Assembly: GCA_963575745.1 (NCBI GenBank)
Contig: CAUYUJ010020593.1
Location: forward strand, 128,179-192,178
Direction: 5' to 3'
Source: Prorocentrum cordatum
Lineage: Eukaryota; Sar; Dinophyceae; Prorocentrales; Prorocentraceae
DNA length: 64,000 nucleotides
Below, piece by piece: positions 53,301 through 63,394 of this stretch. The notes beneath the pieces were generated by a model. The model had not been told where the DNA came from and searched no databases. It saw only the letters and a program-made list of their open reading frames with translations. Every line of letters begins with the position of its first letter. Position 1 is the first letter of the stretch. Position numbers and translations under genes: made by a program.

Positions 53301-54740
53301 TACCTACGTCGTAAAGGAGAGGAGGGAGCAAGGGGTCCAGGTGGATATCCGTGCTCCGCGACAGTACTTTCGTTTCATCGAACTGCGCGGGGCTGTGCCA
53401 CGCCGCGCTCTTCGCGCCGCGGAAGAGCAGCCGTGGCGCGAAGGTGTTGTAGCCAATTTTGATTAGATGATTGCTCGCGCTGTGTTTGCAGGCGACGGCC
53501 TCACTCGCGTCTGTGGCACCGCGCCATGCAACGTCGTCTTCGAGAGGCAGCTGGCCATGCTGCCACCGCTGGAAGCAAACGAATCGGGCGCCCGGCGACG
53601 CCAGCGCCGCCGATCCCCCTGCTGGTGGGGAGTGGGGCCCAGCCGATTGCAGTGACGAGTCAGAGAGATCGCACTGCAACGCATGATTGAGGCTACGCCC
53701 ATCTCCTGCGTCAGCCGCGCCCTCCGGACACGCGCCACCGAGTCCGGAGAGGGCTGCTTCAGCGTTGGCGACCGCGCGGGGATCCACAGGCCTCCGAGCA
53801 CAAAGGACGCATCAGGCTTAGCGGCCCCTGGAACTGCCGTCTCTGTTGATTCGGCCGAGGCAAGGGAACGGTTCAGCACCGCCGAGCCGACGTGGTCTGC
53901 AGATTGCAGGGCGTCCGGCCCTCCATCGGTGCCGTCTTCGACGACGCGGGCACAGGCTTGGCTAGGGCTGGACTGGCCTTGGACCGAGTAGAGGACTTCG
54001 TGAGGCACATCGTACCGGTCTCCGGCACCTAGACTTTTGGCCATTTGGATGACGCCTAGGGCGTGCAGATGGCCGCGCGGACGCGGCAACGCCCAGACAT
54101 CTTCGAAGCTGCACGCCCCGTATCCCGCAAATGTTTTCCGCTGCCAGACGTTCGCGCCGTGCATCTACGACGCGGCCAGAAATCTGTGGGAGATAGGCGG
54201 GGCTGCGCCCGCAGTCTAGGCATGTGGTGTTCCCCTCAGAATCTAGGCGACATTCAGCAGATTCACCTGGACGGCGTCAAGTTCGACACCCGCGTGCTCA
54301 TCGGCCAACGCAGTGGAAGGACGCCCGGACGCGAAGCTGATGGCAGCAGACGCTGGACAGGATCCAGATGGAGTGTTCGACGGTTGTGGTTTCGACGCTG
54401 CTGAGGACGCTGTCAGCACCGCTGACGCAGGATCTCCATTTGCACTGGCGGCCGTGTCCGAGTAGACCGGACGCGACATCCCCGGCCGCGTCCAACAGGT
54501 GATCTTGGCAGCTTGGGGTGAAGTCGAAGGGGCCGAAGACCTGGCCCAGGTGCTGGAGGCGCTGGAGAGCAACGACAGCCAGCGGATGATCCATGCTGCC
54601 GTCGGTCACGCGGCGGCCGGTCTTGGCCGCCGGTCACGCGAGAGGGTGGCCCCGCCACTTCGAGACGCAGCGCCAGCGCCTTCCGCGGCGCCGCCCTGGA
54701 CGACTACGCCAAGCTGGAGGCGGATGAATGAGGACGGCAC
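50385..54740 (+). pseudogene. Presumed integrase and spacer region, not resolved
   Basis: The frame from 50671 contains CHKHLALGAERRRISFKMLP, APVHNQLCKCGTELEEHIGD W, natural-looking but unrecognised. At 51690-51760 HLLAYVTALDYGVDIIVACA resembles the first-Asp segment of a copia integrase, weakly. Elsewhere frames shift often and no D-D-35-E array can be traced. 54330-54460 is an acidic stretch (KLMAADAGQDPDGVFDGCGF DAAEDAVSTADAG), as often separates integrase and RT. Confidence 0.3.
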
Positions 54741-54869
54741 GTGAAGTTGTGCCTCGACCCAGGGGCGCGCGAAGCATTCCTGAGCTTCAACGCGGAAGAG
54801 TCCAGCAACTGCATTGCTAGCGCGATTCCTGGACGGCCATGCTTCACACGCGCGGCGCCCTCAAGATCG

Positions 54870-55480
54870 CGGTGGTCAAGCGCGACGCCGATCCCCTGGC
54901 AAGGGCGAGGTGTCCAGGCTGTCCAAAGAGGTGTCCGAAGCCATCCTCGAGGAGCACGCCATCTGGGTCAAGTGCCAATTTTTCGAGCGGGGGCCATTCA
55001 AGGGCGCCCGAAACGTCGTGGATCCCAGGCGCGTCTTCGAGTGGAAACACCGGAAGGGTGCTGGCGGCAAGACTGCGCGGATCATCCGGTGCCGCATGGC
55101 GCTCGGAGGCTTCCGCGACATGGGTTTCGGCGCGCTGGGGGCGCTCGCGGGCGCGGCTAAACGCGCCTCGCAGCGCGCGTTCTCCTCGGAGGCGGCGCGC
55201 CGCCCGGGCTGCAACCTCGCCGTGGACGTCGAGAAGGCGTTCCTGTTGGGCATGACGCGCGCCGAGATGCAGGTGCAAGGCGGGGCGCCGCGCGAGGTGA
55301 ACTTCACCGCGCCGTCGGGCAGCGCGGCTATCCTTGGGCAGGTGCCCGGCTACGAGTCTTTTGACGAGAGGACCGAGTGCCTGCGCTGCGTCGAGGTTGG
55401 CCCGTGCTGCAAGGGCGAACCCTGCGCCTTCTATGAAACTCGCCCGGGCCACGCGCTCGCCAGAGTGCGGCGCCAAACCC
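54870..55480 (+). pseudogene. Copia-type reverse transcriptase, partial
   Basis: Frame 54814-55539. Landmarks: RLSKEVSEAILEEHAIWVKC, then NVVDPRRVFEWKHRKGAGGK TARIIRCRMALGGFRDMGFG (the RW(V)xKWK ... KARLVAxGFxQ segment of Ty1/copia RT), LAVDVEKAFLLGMTRAEM (about 55216-55270; the DVxxAFLxG motif A), and RTECLRCVEVGPCCKGEPCA FYE (the RLxxALYGLKQAPRAWY position). The later YVDD motif is not seen before the frame is lost near 55540. Polymerase function is not possible from this copy. Confidence 0.65.
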
Positions 55481-56089
55481 GCCGGGCGAGGTCCGGAGCT
55501 CGAGGTCGCGCGCGACGCGTCCAGCAAGTGCGGTGCTAGCGACTTCTTATTTTGCTCGTGCTTCCAGGCGCGCCGGTGATCTGAGGCTCGCTGGGCAAAA
55601 GGAGCGCGCCGACAAGTTCATCGGCCGTGCCCGGAGCGTCTTCGGCAAGATGATGGGGGACTGCGAAGACTTCACCCGCTGTGGTGCTCACCGACGACGC
55701 AGCGACGACAGCGCCGCGGCGCTCGACTAGGCCGAACACGTTAACGCCTTGATGCCGATCGAGCACGTCGTCCTGACCAGAGAAGAGGCCGACGAGCCCG
55801 CGGGAGGTCAACTGCCCGATCTTCGTCTCCTAACTGAGAGCAGCTGCCCACGCCCTGCTTGCCCGCGCCGCGTCGCAGCGCGCGTTGTCGCGCTGAGGCG
55901 GAGAAAGAACACGCTGCTTATACGACGCGCTGTGCAGCTCAATTCTGCGGCTTCGCCCAGCACGAGGCGCGCGTCGCCCTGCCCGCCTTGGAACGCGCCT
56001 GCCAGACCTGCGATCGCAGCGACGGATCCTTCAAGAGTGACGAGGAGACGGGGCGCGGCACGTGGGGCCCCATATTCATGCGCCTCGGC

Positions 56090-56530
56090 AAGTGCCGCAG
56101 TACTGGCAAGGAGGTCCGTCACTTGCTCGACATCGCGAGCCATTCACGTCAGCGTGTCTGTAGGGCTTCGTTCGTCTAGGAGCTGCTCCCAGCGTTCGGT
56201 GCAGCTGATTAATTGCAGGCCTACCTCCTCGCGCTTCGCGAGACGATCCGCGGCCCAGTCTCGGCCGCGGAGATCGGGGCGCGGAAAGAGGAGGGGGGGA
56301 TGCGCCATGCCGGCAACCCTGGCCATGGACGGGATGTCTGTCTTCGCGGCCATCGCCATGGATCCCGTGCGTCCACCTTCAGAGCGCAGCAGGGCAGGCC
56401 ACCCATAGTGGCGCTCCGACCACCTCCGCACCAAGCAGATCACTGACATGCCCTGGTGCGATACTCGTGCGAGGGCCGACCCCATGACGAAGGGGGGCGT
56501 CGGCGATGTGCGGGGGGCTCAAGTACGACC
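56090..56530 (+). pseudogene. Copia-type RNase H end
   Basis: MPATLAMDGMSVFAAIAMDP VRPPSERS (56308-56390) corresponds to the D-S-x-S-V...A segment, and after one stop TKQITDMPWCDTRARADPMT KGGV (about 56432-56500) to the WVDTRDMIADGLTKG end of copia RNase H. The two parts are split by TAG at 56406-56408 with the frame kept or shifted by small changes. It marks the 3' limit of the pol region. Confidence 0.55.
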
Positions 56531-56794
56531 ACGTCACGCCGCGGTCAATCTGAGTGACTAGAGGCGCGAGGAGATCGTGCCCAGCTCCCGCCGTAGCAAC
56601 CTCATAACGGATGAGGAGAACGTTTCGCCGACGGGATGGACGGCCAAGATGCTTCAGTTCACGCACTTCGATGGCGGAATGCAACGTCGGCGGTCGCACG
56701 TCGCGAATTGAGTTCGCGAGTGCGACATGCAGGGGGAGACCGCGGCAGCCGCGCTTCGCGAACTATGTTCGCGAATGTGTGGAGTGGCAGGACA

Positions 56795-57300
56795 AATTAG
56801 AGAACGCCCGCGTGAGGCGAATTATGTTTCCAAGTTGTTCTTAGTGGGTCTGGCAACCTCGGGACTGCTACCATGATCTGTCCTCGTGGCGGCGCGCAGA
56901 ACGTTAATCGTCTGTCTATGCTTCTCAAATTGTTTGCTCTCCTCGTTCCGCTGTTGCTCTCGCATATGGGGTCTGGGCAGTCGAAAATCTTCGTGCAGCC
57001 ATGCGTCCTGTTGCATGTGCTGGTAGCCGCGGGGTGAATGAGAGAACGCCCGCATCGGGCGAACTATGTTTGCAAATTCGAGAGAGCGAGTCATGCAATT
57101 CAGGGACTTCTACACTATCTGTTTTCGTGGAGCAGCAAGCTTTTCGCGTGCGTCACGTGAATCGTATTTCTGTGCTCCTCAAATGTGTCTGCTCTCTTCG
57201 ATCCCTGGTAAGTTTCGCGTGTGGGATCTGGTCAATAGGAGGTCCTGGTGCAGCCTTACCTTCTGTCGCATGTGCTGGTAATCGCGGGGTGATTTGGCTT
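56795..57300 (+). repeat. Two tandem copies of about 245 bp
   Basis: AGAACGCCCGCGTGAGGCGA ATTATGTTT (56800) and AGAACGCCCGCATCGGGCGA ACTATGTTT (57042); GGGACTGCTACCATGATCTG (56860) and GGGACTTCTACACTATCTGT (57102); TTGCATGTGCTGGTAGCCGC GGGGTGA (57012) and TCGCATGTGCTGGTAATCGC GGGGTGA (57264). Short CGAACTATGTTCGCGAA pieces also lie at 56759 and 52237. Possible 3' untranslated or terminal part of the copia-like element. Confidence 0.75.
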
Positions 57301-57666
57301 GCTTCGGTTTGTCGCGTGGGCTATGCCAGGGGCTGGTGCCACTCTTGCCGCAAGCGCCGTAACATGTTTTTGCGGTTGGCGCCGCGGTGGGCCAAAGCGC
57401 CGTGGGGTGACGCGATGAAGGCCTGTCGCTTTGAGACGCGCCGCAGCCAGGTCCGCGCGTCCGGCCGCAACTGTTGATGAGGCTTCGGTGGTTGCGGCAC
57501 GGCTTGCGTGCTGCAGCCGACGGGGCGCAGGCGGGAGAACAGATGGGTGAACAGATGGGTCCTGTGATGAAGTGGCCTGCTTGGGAGGCCGCCGGTTGGA
57601 ACGGTGGTGTTTGCTCCTCCCTCCTTTTAACAGCAGAGTTGTGTTACTTGTAGACCCTTTTTAAAG

Positions 57667-57815
57667 AACGTGCCCCCCCGCTGCCGTTTTGCTCTGGGGC
57701 GCGGAAGGCGGCCGCCTTCCGCGCCCGCGTTTGTCGCGGGGTGGACGCGCCCCGTGTTCATATCTGCTTCCGCTGAAGAGGGGGCTATTATCGTACCATC
57801 CGTTTGTATCGTCTT
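57667..57815 (+). repeat. Dispersed 140-bp module with perfect 22-bp palindrome, copy B
   Basis: Centre GCGGAAGGCGGCCGCCTTCC GC (57700-57721) is its own complement over all 22 bases. Matches 44556-44700 throughout. The N-terminal part of the open frame below is read from this module; in copy A the same frame stops after about 24 codons. Confidence 0.85.
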
Positions 57816-59067
57816 CCCCCTTTCTTCCTTCAAGACGGGCGGGCTCGAACAACCCGTTGGTTTGCCTCGAGACCGAGCCTTGCGCCTTCGCGTGGTTCGC
57901 GCCGAGTCTACGGCATTTCTCGTGCAGGCGATCTCGGCGGCGAAAGGCAGAGGTTGCGGTCAGCTCAGTTGGCGCGTGCAGTTTGCTGGGTGGGCCATGT
58001 TCGGCGGGTCTCAACTTTTGCGCGCTGGCATGCCCGCTGGCGCGAGCGGATCTGGTATTCGCTTGGGGGCAAGCGCTGCAGTCGAATGTCCAGCCCATGC
58101 TCATTTTCTGCGCGCGTGGGAGGCCTCGGAGGCCGAAGTTTCCATTTGGGATGGGCGTGCATGTCCCAGTCTGAGGCAGCTCCGGGTGAGCGCGCAGGCG
58201 GGGTGCGCTGTTCAGTTGTGCGAGGACGTGGGCTTGGCTCAACTTCTGACAGCGGTGGTCTTCTGGCGCGTCTGCCCACCAGCGGCGCGTCGGGACACAC
58301 TCAGGGTCGCTGCTTCGGAAATACCACGGGGCGCGGGCCCGACAATTGTCGAGGGGAAAGTTCTGTGCGATGGCGTGGCGTTCGAGGCCATCGTGGAGCA
58401 AGTTCCTCCCGCGGCGGCGATTTCTGTGAGTCGGTGGGCGGATCTCATTCGTGGTGGGGGGGGCATAACAGCGCTGTTGGCTTCTATGGAGCAGGTGCCT
58501 GGGTATCGTCCGAAGGCTTGCCGTCGCGGACATGCCGAGCCATTTCATCATCTTCGAGGTGGGCATGACCTCGTGACGAAATTCAGTGCTGGCGGCCCGG
58601 TTGATCCCGTTCAGTTCGTAGGAAGGGATGGAGCGCTCTACTCAGTCGGTTCGTGCACTGCTGTGAAACTCAATGGGTGGAAGGTTCTTTTCGCGGCAGA
58701 GTGGGGCGGTTCGTTGGCTCATGCTTGCGCCCCGGGTGTTCTTGCTAACACGCGGGCGCGAGAGATCGCGGCGGCGCTTGTTGCTGCCGAGCATTGGCCC
58801 GTCAGCCTGCGCTTTCTTTGTGGTTGCGCAGGGGCGTGCGCTGATTTCCACGATTTCGTGAAGGATAGCGGGGTCAAGCAACTCATTGAAGAGGTTCCGC
58901 GCAGCAGGGAGGGGGCTCCGTTGTGGACGGAAGATGGCGTTGTACCAGGTGTTCTTCAGCCTATCGCCAACCTCAACACGGCAGTGATGTGGTTGTTCTC
59001 GTCGATCGTATGCACGAACGCGCCAAACAACAGTCGCGTCGGCAGTGGGGGCCAATGGGGCAATTAG
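57670..59067 (+). CDS. Long open frame of unknown function
   Basis: 465 codons without a stop, the longest in the window outside simple repeats. Opens on GTG inside a dispersed repeat; the first ATG is at 57997 (MFGGSQLLRAGM), giving 356 residues and a more believable start. Composition is mixed, with segments such as LRQLRVSAQAGCAVQLCEDV GLAQLLTAVVFW, GVAFEAIVEQVPPAAAISVS RWADLIR, NGWKVLFAAEWGGSLAHACA and GVKQLIEEVPRSREGAPLWT. Ala, Val, Cys and Trp are frequent; no signal peptide, membrane helix or known motif is clear. It may be an exon, or a piece of another repeated element. A 301-codon frame on the other strand at 57661-58566 looks like its shadow. Confidence 0.35.
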   Translation: MPPRCRFALGRGRRPPSAPAFVAGWTRPVFISASAEEGAIIVPSVCIVFPLSSFKTGGLEQPVGLPRDRALRLRVVRAESTAFLVQAISAAKGRGCGQLSWRVQFAGWAMFGGSQLLRAGMPAGASGSGIRLGASAAVECPAHAHFLRAWEASEAEVSIWDGRACPSLRQLRVSAQAGCAVQLCEDVGLAQLLTAVVFWRVCPPAARRDTLRVAASEIPRGAGPTIVEGKVLCDGVAFEAIVEQVPPAAAISVSRWADLIRGGGGITALLASMEQVPGYRPKACRRGHAEPFHHLRGGHDLVTKFSAGGPVDPVQFVGRDGALYSVGSCTAVKLNGWKVLFAAEWGGSLAHACAPGVLANTRAREIAAALVAAEHWPVSLRFLCGCAGACADFHDFVKDSGVKQLIEEVPRSREGAPLWTEDGVVPGVLQPIANLNTAVMWLFSSIVCTNAPNNSRVGSGGQWGN

Positions 59068-59699
59068 TCGTTTTCTTGCACGCGGGAGTTTGGCAGTGCA
59101 TCTACCCACTCGCCCGTTACGTTTCAATATGCGGTTTCTGGCGGCTTGAGCCGCGTCTGTCGCTCACTGGTACGAGTGCTCGTGTATATGTGGCGTTTCG
59201 CTGGCTTCATGTTGGCCGATGGAGGTCCGTTTCGGCATTGTCTCAATTGGAGTGTAGTTTTTGGTGGAGTGTTGGTGCGATGCTCTCTTGCTGGTGGCGC
59301 TCTTAGGGGTGGCCCACAGGTGCAATCCGCATGCATCTTCGGTGCCCACTGGTTTTTGAAGCAACCGTGAAGGAAATAACACTGTAGATTTCCTGGCCGT
59401 GAGGATGTGTGCGGGTGTGACAATCCCGATTCGGATTTGTTTTGAGGTGTTCATCGGTAGGTGGGGTTGCCCGTTGACCAGTGATTTCACTATTGTATGG
59501 GCCGTATCGAGCTACGGTCGGATCCATGTAAATGCGTTTCCAGTGTTGCAGGCGAGGTATTCCGTCGGGGTGATCGGCGTTCGCTGTTTTTGGAGCTCTT
59601 CCACATCCTGTGCTTCGCCTTGGGGGCGTCTTCTTCGTGGGCATGGTCAGGGGCGGCCTTCGTGCGCTTTGATTGACGATTGACATCGTCCGCTTGCCA
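59068..59699. other. No gene recognised
   Basis: Lower GC than the flanks. Short frames on both strands (for example minus 59164-59490) have no recognised family. Confidence 0.35.
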
Positions 59700-59714
59700 T
59701 ACATGTACATGTAC

Positions 59715-59747
<33 letters not shown>

Positions 59748-59849
59748 CATATGCATATGCATATGCATATATATATATATATATATATGGATGCGTTTAT
59801 GTATATATATATGTATGTATGTATGTACGTAGATAGGTAGGTATGTATG

Positions 59850-59883
<34 letters not shown>

Positions 59884-60118
59884 TGTATGTATGTATGTAT
59901 GTATGTATGTATGTATGTATGTATGTGTGTGTGTGTGTATGTATGTATGCATGTATGTATGTATGTATGTATGTATGTATGTATGTATGTATGTGTGTAT
60001 GTGTGTATGTATGTATGTATGTATGTATGTATGTATGTATGTATGTATGTATGTATGTATGTATGTATGTATATCGTTATGTTTGTTTGTATGTGTATAT
60101 ATAGATATACATGTGTAC
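59700..60118 (+). repeat. (ATGT)n tetranucleotide array with (TA)n
   Basis: ATACATGTACATGTACATGT, then TATATG/CATATG runs and (TA)n (59768-59788), then nearly pure TATG repeat to about 60070. It reads as Met-Tyr-Val-Cys or His-Thr-Tyr-Ile in open frames that are not genes. Confidence 0.98.
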
Positions 60119-60799
60119 ACATGTCTCCTTCTCCTCTGCCTCTTCCTCCTCTCGCCCCTCCCCTCCCCTCCCTGCCTACCTCCTCTTTCTGCCTCCTCCT
60201 TTCTTGCCTCCTCCTTCCCTCCCTCCCTCCCACCCCAGACATGCGAGGTCGTGAATTTTCCAATGCGGGGTCCACGGACGTCCCCGCCTGTTCTCCAGAC
60301 CTAGTTTTTCATCGCGAGTCGTTTTTGGACGGTCTTGGGGCTCGGCGGCGCCCGCCAGGGGCCGCAGACGGCCGAAAACTCTCCGTCGTGTCGTGATGTG
60401 TTCAACGGCACGCGCATGTCTGGGATCTCTTCCTGCCTCTTCCTCTTCCCACCTCGATCCGTTGTCGACTTGAAGCTCCAGGCTTCTGGGCGTCTTCTCG
60501 GCGGTTCCCGGCGGTTCTCTGGCAATGGGGGCGTCCACGAGGGGTCGCCCAGAGAGGGCGCTTTTGTCTTGGGGGGCGCCCGCTTCTCTGGCTTCAGCGC
60601 CGGCCGCATCCCCAACTAGGTATGTTGCTGCCATGATTGGGGATGGTGTTCTCTCCCGAGCACTGGCCACGCTGGGACGCTCGCAATCTCCAACTTCGGG
60701 GTGTTGTCCAGGTTGTCCAGGCATTCACGCTCCACATGGGTTTTTTGTTATTGCCCTGACGCCTCCGACTCACACCTCACATCCCTCTCCACCCACTTC
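60119..60799. other. CCTCC-rich stretch then unique sequence, no gene
   Basis: Pyrimidine-rich at 60125-60235. The rest is GC-rich without recognised coding. Confidence 0.4.
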
Positions 60800-61300
60800 G
60801 TCTCGTTTTTGTTCGGGTTCACTCATGCTCAGACCCGTTCACACCCAGACTCACTCACACCCTCGTCTTCCTCACTCAGACTCTCACTCATACTCGGACT
60901 CACCCAGACGCAGATTCACTCACACCTTCCTCTCCCTCATTCAGACTCACTCGCACTCAGACTCACTCGCACTCAGACTCACTCATGCTCAGACTCATCC
61001 ACACCCAGACTCAGACCCTCGTCTTCCTCCCTCAGACCCACTCACTCATACTCAGACTCACCCACACCCAGATTCACTCACACCCTCCTTTCCCTCACTC
61101 TGACTAACTCGCGCTCAGAATCACGAAGACTTACTCACATTCAGACCTACGCACACTCAGACTTACTCGCGCTCAGATTGCTATACTCAGACTCGCTCGC
61201 ACTCAGACTCGCTCGCGCTCAGAGTCACTCACACTCAGACTCACTCGCAATCAGCCTCACTCGCAGTTGGACTTGCGACGCACGCGCACTCAGACTCGCA
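60800..61300 (+). repeat. CTCAGACTCACTC minisatellite
   Basis: Irregular 12-16-bp units around ACTCAGACTCACTCRCACTC, the purest part at 60940-61000 and 61140-61260. Confidence 0.9.
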
Positions 61301-61739
61301 GATTGTCGCGATATCTCAGCCGATTTGCTAGTTTGAGTGCCCCAATAGGGAGCCGCCAGGGGTGGTTTCTCGGCCCCGTTCGAGGTCACGGCGTGGGGAT
61401 GTCTCCATCGGTCTGCCTGCCTGTCTGGTGGTTGGGATTGCGGTGCGCTTTCAGAGCAGATTGTGAGGGTGTCCCGGCCGACTTGCTGGTTTCCGCGGTT
61501 GCAGTGGGGGAGCCGCCAGCGCCACTTCGCACCCAGCTCGTTGGGATTCTTCCAGCGGTGCGCCGGCCTTGGCCCGCCTCCGTCTCTATGTTTTCGGGGC
61601 AGACTGCGAGGACGTGGTGAGCGAGGCGCCAGTTGCAGCACCCCCGAGGGAGGAGCCACCAGGGAGCACATGTTTGCAAGATGTCTCGAGCGAGACGCTG
61701 GTTGCAGCCCCCAAGTCAGGGGCAACGATAGGGGGGGAT
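61301..61739. other. No gene; loose repeats
   Basis: GAGGGTGTCCCGGCCGACTTGCTGG-like pieces (61465 and about 61312) and GGGAGCCGCCAG pieces recur loosely. No domain. Confidence 0.35.
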
Positions 61740-61880
61740 AGGCATAGGGGGAATGCATCGACCCCCAATCGCTCATTGATCGCAGATAGTGGCCCGATAG
61801 CCCCAACCTGCCCAGGAACGTACGGATCCGCTATCGGGGGCCTATCGCCGATCCATCGGCGATGCATCGCCGCTTCTGAT
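61740..61880 (+). repeat. GCATCGAC family, copy 3
   Basis: GAATGCATCGACCCCCAATC GCTCATTGATCG, then GGGGGCCTATCGCCGATCCA TCGGCGATGCATCGCC. The end contains the self-complementary ATCGCCGATCCATCGGCGAT. Matches 15.3 and 17.2 kb. Confidence 0.7.
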
Positions 61881-62104
61881 GAGGTCGATATTGCCCCTGC
61901 TATGCCGGTCCGCCCCCATCCTTGCCCCTCACCGAGGGGGAGCCGCCGAGGGGCGGAACGCCCGCCCACTCGCTGCCGCAGCGTGGGGACGTCTCGAGCG
62001 AGGCGCTCGTTCTGCACGTCCGGCGCCTGCCCAGCCAGGGCCTCGTGATCATATCTCGAGGTAGGGGAGCGGACGGCCGCTCGGGAGGAGCAGTCGGGGG
62101 TGGA

Positions 62105-62265
62105 CAGAACCCCCAACAGTGACACGTCGATTAGTGGATTGTCCGTTTTCGGTTCTCGGGAGGGCGCCGTGGCCGCTATTTTCCAGGCTTGCGCCCGCCA
62201 GGTTTGGGCCTCAGGTCGTTTCACCAAACTACGTTTTACTAAAGGGAGGTCTGTCCATCCCCGAA
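62105..62265 (+). repeat. Dispersed repeat, second copy of 42455-42605
   Basis: TGACACGTCGATTAGTGGAT to GGGAGGTCTGTCCATCC; see 42230. Flanking similarity ends abruptly on both sides. Confidence 0.7.
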
Positions 62266-62510
62266 GCAGGGGAGACGGGGAGGGAAGCTGGAGGAGGCAG
62301 GAGGAGGGGGGAGGGGGGAGGGGGGGAGTGAGGGGGCCACGGCGAGCAGGAAGGGGGAGGAGGAGGAGAGGGGAGGGGGCCGCCAGGAAGAGGGGGGACG
62401 CCTGCCAGGGAGGAGGAGGGAGGACGGAGGAGGGCGGAGGAGGAGGAGGACACATGAGGATGCGGGAGGAAGGAGAAGGACGGTCGCCAGGGAGGATGAG
62501 AGAGGAAAAA
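62266..62510 (+). repeat. Purine-rich GGAGGA tract
   Basis: GGAGGAGGGGGGAGGGGG-type sequence, a strand-flipped counterpart of the CCTCC tracts. Confidence 0.9.
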
Positions 62511-62656
62511 GAACTATGCACATACACCGATTCTGGCCAGGCCCATCCTGAGCCCAGGATCGGTGCATACGCCCTCCTACCTTGGCCAGGAAGGCATATG
62601 CACCGATCCTGGGTCAAGGATGGGCCTTGCCAGGATCGGTGCATGTGCATAGTTCT
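62511..62656. mobile_element. Foldback element, arms about 60 bp
   Basis: Left arm 62511-62571 (GAACTATGCACATACACCGA, then GGCCAGGCCCATCCTGAGCC, CAGGATCGGTGCATAC) and right arm 62596-62656 (the complement, GCATATGCACCGATCCTGGG to GTGCATGTGCATAGTTC) pair over almost the whole length, with a 24-base loop. CAGGATCGGTGCAT appears twice per folded copy. No coding capacity. Related partial copies were not found in the window. Confidence 0.85.
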
Positions 62657-62850
62657 CTTCGCCCGAGATGAGAGAGAACGGAGGTGGAAGGAGACGGACC
62701 CAGGAGGAGGGACAAGGGAGGAATGAGGAAGCGCAGGGAGAGGTGCGACGAGGAGGAGGGAGGAGAGGGGAGGGACTTGCTCACCGCCTGTTTGTGAGTT
62801 TTGTCGTCGTCGTCGCTGCCCCTTAACATAGCCGCCGCCGCCGCCGCCGT

Positions 62851-62898
<48 letters not shown>

Positions 62899-63394
62899 TC
62901 CCGTCGTCCACTCGGACTCGCCCCCTCTCGGACGCCCACCTCTTGGACGCGCCCAGACTTCGATCCGAGACCGATTCGAGGCTCGACTTTTTCGGACGTC
63001 TTCGTCGATTCCCAGCGGTTCTCCAGCCTCGGTGCGCCTTCAGCAGCCGCACCCTCGCCGAGAGGGTTCCGGGGGTGCCCCGATTGGCCCGAACGGCAGC
63101 CAGAGACCCGAGTTCCGACCCGGAAGCCAGATGCCCTGTCTCCAGCCAGGGTTCGAGGCTCGAGGCTCGAGGATCGAGGACCCCTCTCGCATGGCCCACT
63201 TCGATCCCATCGAGCCGATTCGATATCGACCCTGGCGGGCCCGACTCGATTCGATTCCGATTATTCCTCCGACGATCCGACGCGGCCCGATGCCGTGTAC
63301 GCCGCTGCTCTGCATCCTGGCGCGGCCGATCCGATTCGGTTTCGACCATCCGTCTCGATGTGGCCCGATCCGACGTACACACTTCCAGGTGGGG
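62657..63394. other. (GTC)n tract at 62800-62900 and GC-rich unique sequence
   Basis: The GTCGTCGTC run mirrors the GAC tracts. After it, CGATTCGA/GGCTCGAGG motifs recur loosely (63150-63250). No gene recognised. Confidence 0.6.

Larger units (their letters stand above)
46560..56530 (+). mobile_element. Decayed copia-like retroelement carrying a dUTPase
   Basis: In plus-strand order: gag-like segments (46640-48780), zinc-knuckle-like motif (48850-48895), protease-like motif (49355-49500), dUTPase (49920-50331), possible integrase start (51690-51760), copia-type reverse transcriptase (54870-55475) and RNase H end (56310-56500). The order gag-protease-integrase-RT-RNase H is the Ty1/copia order; the dUTPase between protease and integrase is the odd part. 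Frames change many times. No long terminal repeats were recognised; the tandem repeats at 56.8-57.3 kb may belong to its 3' end. Confidence 0.6.

Noticed and set aside
59490-60396. Met-Tyr-Val-Cys and His-Thr-Tyr-Ile repeat proteins
   Set aside because: (ATGT)n tetranucleotide array read in different frames.
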